6,043 nt of DNA, from positions 1-6,043 of the forward strand of contig CAMOIZ010000064.1 in NCBI GenBank assembly GCA_946616385.1. The letters are read 5' to 3'. This stretch comes from an uncultured Bacteroidales bacterium (GTDB lineage Bacteria > Bacteroidota > Bacteroidia > Bacteroidales > UBA932). This document shows, piece after piece, positions 5,598 to 6,043 of this stretch. The translations under genes were made by a program, and so were the position numbers. Numbering within the stretch: position 1 is the stretch's first letter; each line of letters opens with the position of its first letter. The notes beneath the pieces are model-generated. The model worked only from the letters and a program-made list of their open reading frames with translations. It was not told the DNA's origin and ran no database searches.

Positions 5598-6043
5598 TCA
5601 GGCGATGCTTGCGATGTCGGCTCCTTCAAGCACGGAGTCGGTCTTTTTTACATAGATGGCGGTAACGGTTCCGTCGGACTCTGCGAGGATGTCGTTCTCC
5701 ATCTTCATGGCTTCGATGACGGCGATCTTCTGGCCGCGTTTGACTGCGTCGCCTTCCTTGACGCAAACGTCGATGATTACGCCCGGAAGGGGAGACACTA
5801 TCTTCTTTCCGGCACCGGAAGCTTGCGCGTTGGAGGTCGTTGTCCCTGAAACTGTCTCGCTACGCTCGACCCCACCGTTCGCTACGCTCACGGTCCCCCC
5901 TCTTACAGTGCCGAGGGTGGCATGAGTTTCAGGGGCAACGCCTCCAACGCTTGCGCTGGCAGATGCCGGAGCGAGACCGCTGTCGATCTCTACATTATAA
6001 TCAACGCCGTTCACGGTGACGGACGCATTCTTGCCTTCTACTG
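5598..6043 (-). CDS. Biotin carrier protein of the Na+-pumping decarboxylase (5' end outside window)
   Basis: Biotinylated subunit that shuttles CO2 from the carboxyltransferase to the membrane beta subunit. 147 residues are visible. The frame is open to the window edge (V-E-G-K-N-A-S-V-T-V-N-G-V-D-Y-N-V-E-I), so the GTG at 6012-6014 is an internal valine and the true start lies beyond 6043. The order is a short beta-rich N-terminal piece, a low-complexity linker, and a C-terminal biotinyl domain. That domain begins at KKIVSPLPGVI and contains the biotinylation motif EAMKMEND, whose lysine is the codon at 5703-5705, followed by GTVTAIYVKKTDSVLEGADI. In this family the linker is usually Ala/Pro-rich. 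Here it reads Gly/Ser/Thr/Val/Glu-rich because it is encoded by a palindromic repeat (5827-5950). The biotinyl domain itself looks intact. Upstream neighbours such as the carboxyltransferase alpha and small gamma subunits are expected outside the window. Confidence 0.93.
   Translation of the reverse strand, partial: VEGKNASVTVNGVDYNVEIDSGLAPASASASVGGVAPETHATLGTVRGGTVSVANGGVERSETVSGTTTSNAQASGAGKKIVSPLPGVIIDVCVKEGDAVKRGQKIAVIEAMKMENDILAESDGTVTAIYVKKTDSVLEGADIASIA
5827..5950. repeat. Imperfect palindromic (MITE/REP-like) element inside the biotin carrier linker
   Basis: The left arm at 5827-5853 begins GCGTTGGAGG and ends CCCTGAAACT. The right arm at 5925-5950 is its reverse complement except for one extra T (5837) and one T/C difference (5843), so 25 of 27 positions pair. 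The arms enclose about 71 bases holding an 11-base direct repeat and a smaller hairpin (ACCGT 5874-5878 with ACGGT 5890-5894). The whole element is translated in frame as part of the carrier linker (about 41 residues). Its composition differs from the adjacent codons. I see no other copy in the window, so membership in a dispersed family is inferred from structure. Confidence 0.75.
5857..5889. repeat. Pair of 11-bp direct repeats within the palindromic element
   Basis: TCGCTACGCTC occurs at 5857-5867 and again at 5879-5889, 22 bases apart. Because 22 is not a multiple of three, the two copies are read in different frames by the biotin carrier gene (VERSE versus VSVAN). The repetition is therefore at the DNA level and not a repeated peptide. 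The second copy is the loop of the ACCGT/ACGGT hairpin. Confidence 0.8.

Noticed and set aside
6012..6014. GTG as start of the biotin carrier gene
   Set aside because: The frame continues upstream to the window edge with family-like residues (NASVTVNGVDYNVEI), so the GTG is an internal valine.

Overview
The window is an ordinary, gene-dense stretch of bacterial chromosome that most resembles a GC-rich member of the Bacteroidota, probably Bacteroidales. Four things point there: a ClpP whose sequence and N-terminal extension look like Bacteroides ClpP, start codons with AT-rich leaders and no clear Shine-Dalgarno sequence, promoter-like TAnnTTTG boxes, and a biotin carrier/beta-subunit pair of the sodium-pumping decarboxylase type. 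The genus cannot be fixed from sequence alone.

Layout. Bases 1-2184 (+ strand) hold a tightly packed protein-quality-control operon: the 3' end of trigger factor (tig), clpP, and a clpX that overlaps clpP by one base. It ends at a hairpin terminator at about 2168-2198, which also serves the convergent gene. Bases 2197-3153 (- strand) encode an epimerase-like (SDR) L-threonine 3-dehydrogenase. It is divergent from kbl (3226-4416, +), which encodes 2-amino-3-ketobutyrate CoA ligase. The 72-bp gap between them carries back-to-back promoter boxes. Together the two enzymes convert threonine to glycine and acetyl-CoA. A perfect 22-bp palindrome at 4425-4446 separates kbl from the convergent gene. 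Bases 4453-6043 (- strand) encode the membrane beta subunit of a Na+-translocating decarboxylase and, just upstream of it in the same operon, its biotin carrier protein. The carrier gene runs off the right edge, so its start and the expected carboxyltransferase subunit lie outside the window.

Two things stand out. First, this ClpX has a complete AAA+ core, including Walker motifs, pore loops and the ClpP-docking IGF loop, but lacks the N-terminal zinc-binding domain; an upstream in-frame stop rules out a missed start. Second, the biotin carrier linker contains a ~124-bp imperfect palindromic repeat (arms 5827-5853 and 5925-5950). It holds internal 11-bp direct repeats that are translated in two different frames. 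It looks like a small palindromic repeat or MITE-like element that has become protein-coding. The rest is recognisable housekeeping and catabolic sequence; I see no CRISPR, RNA gene, phage or defence system.
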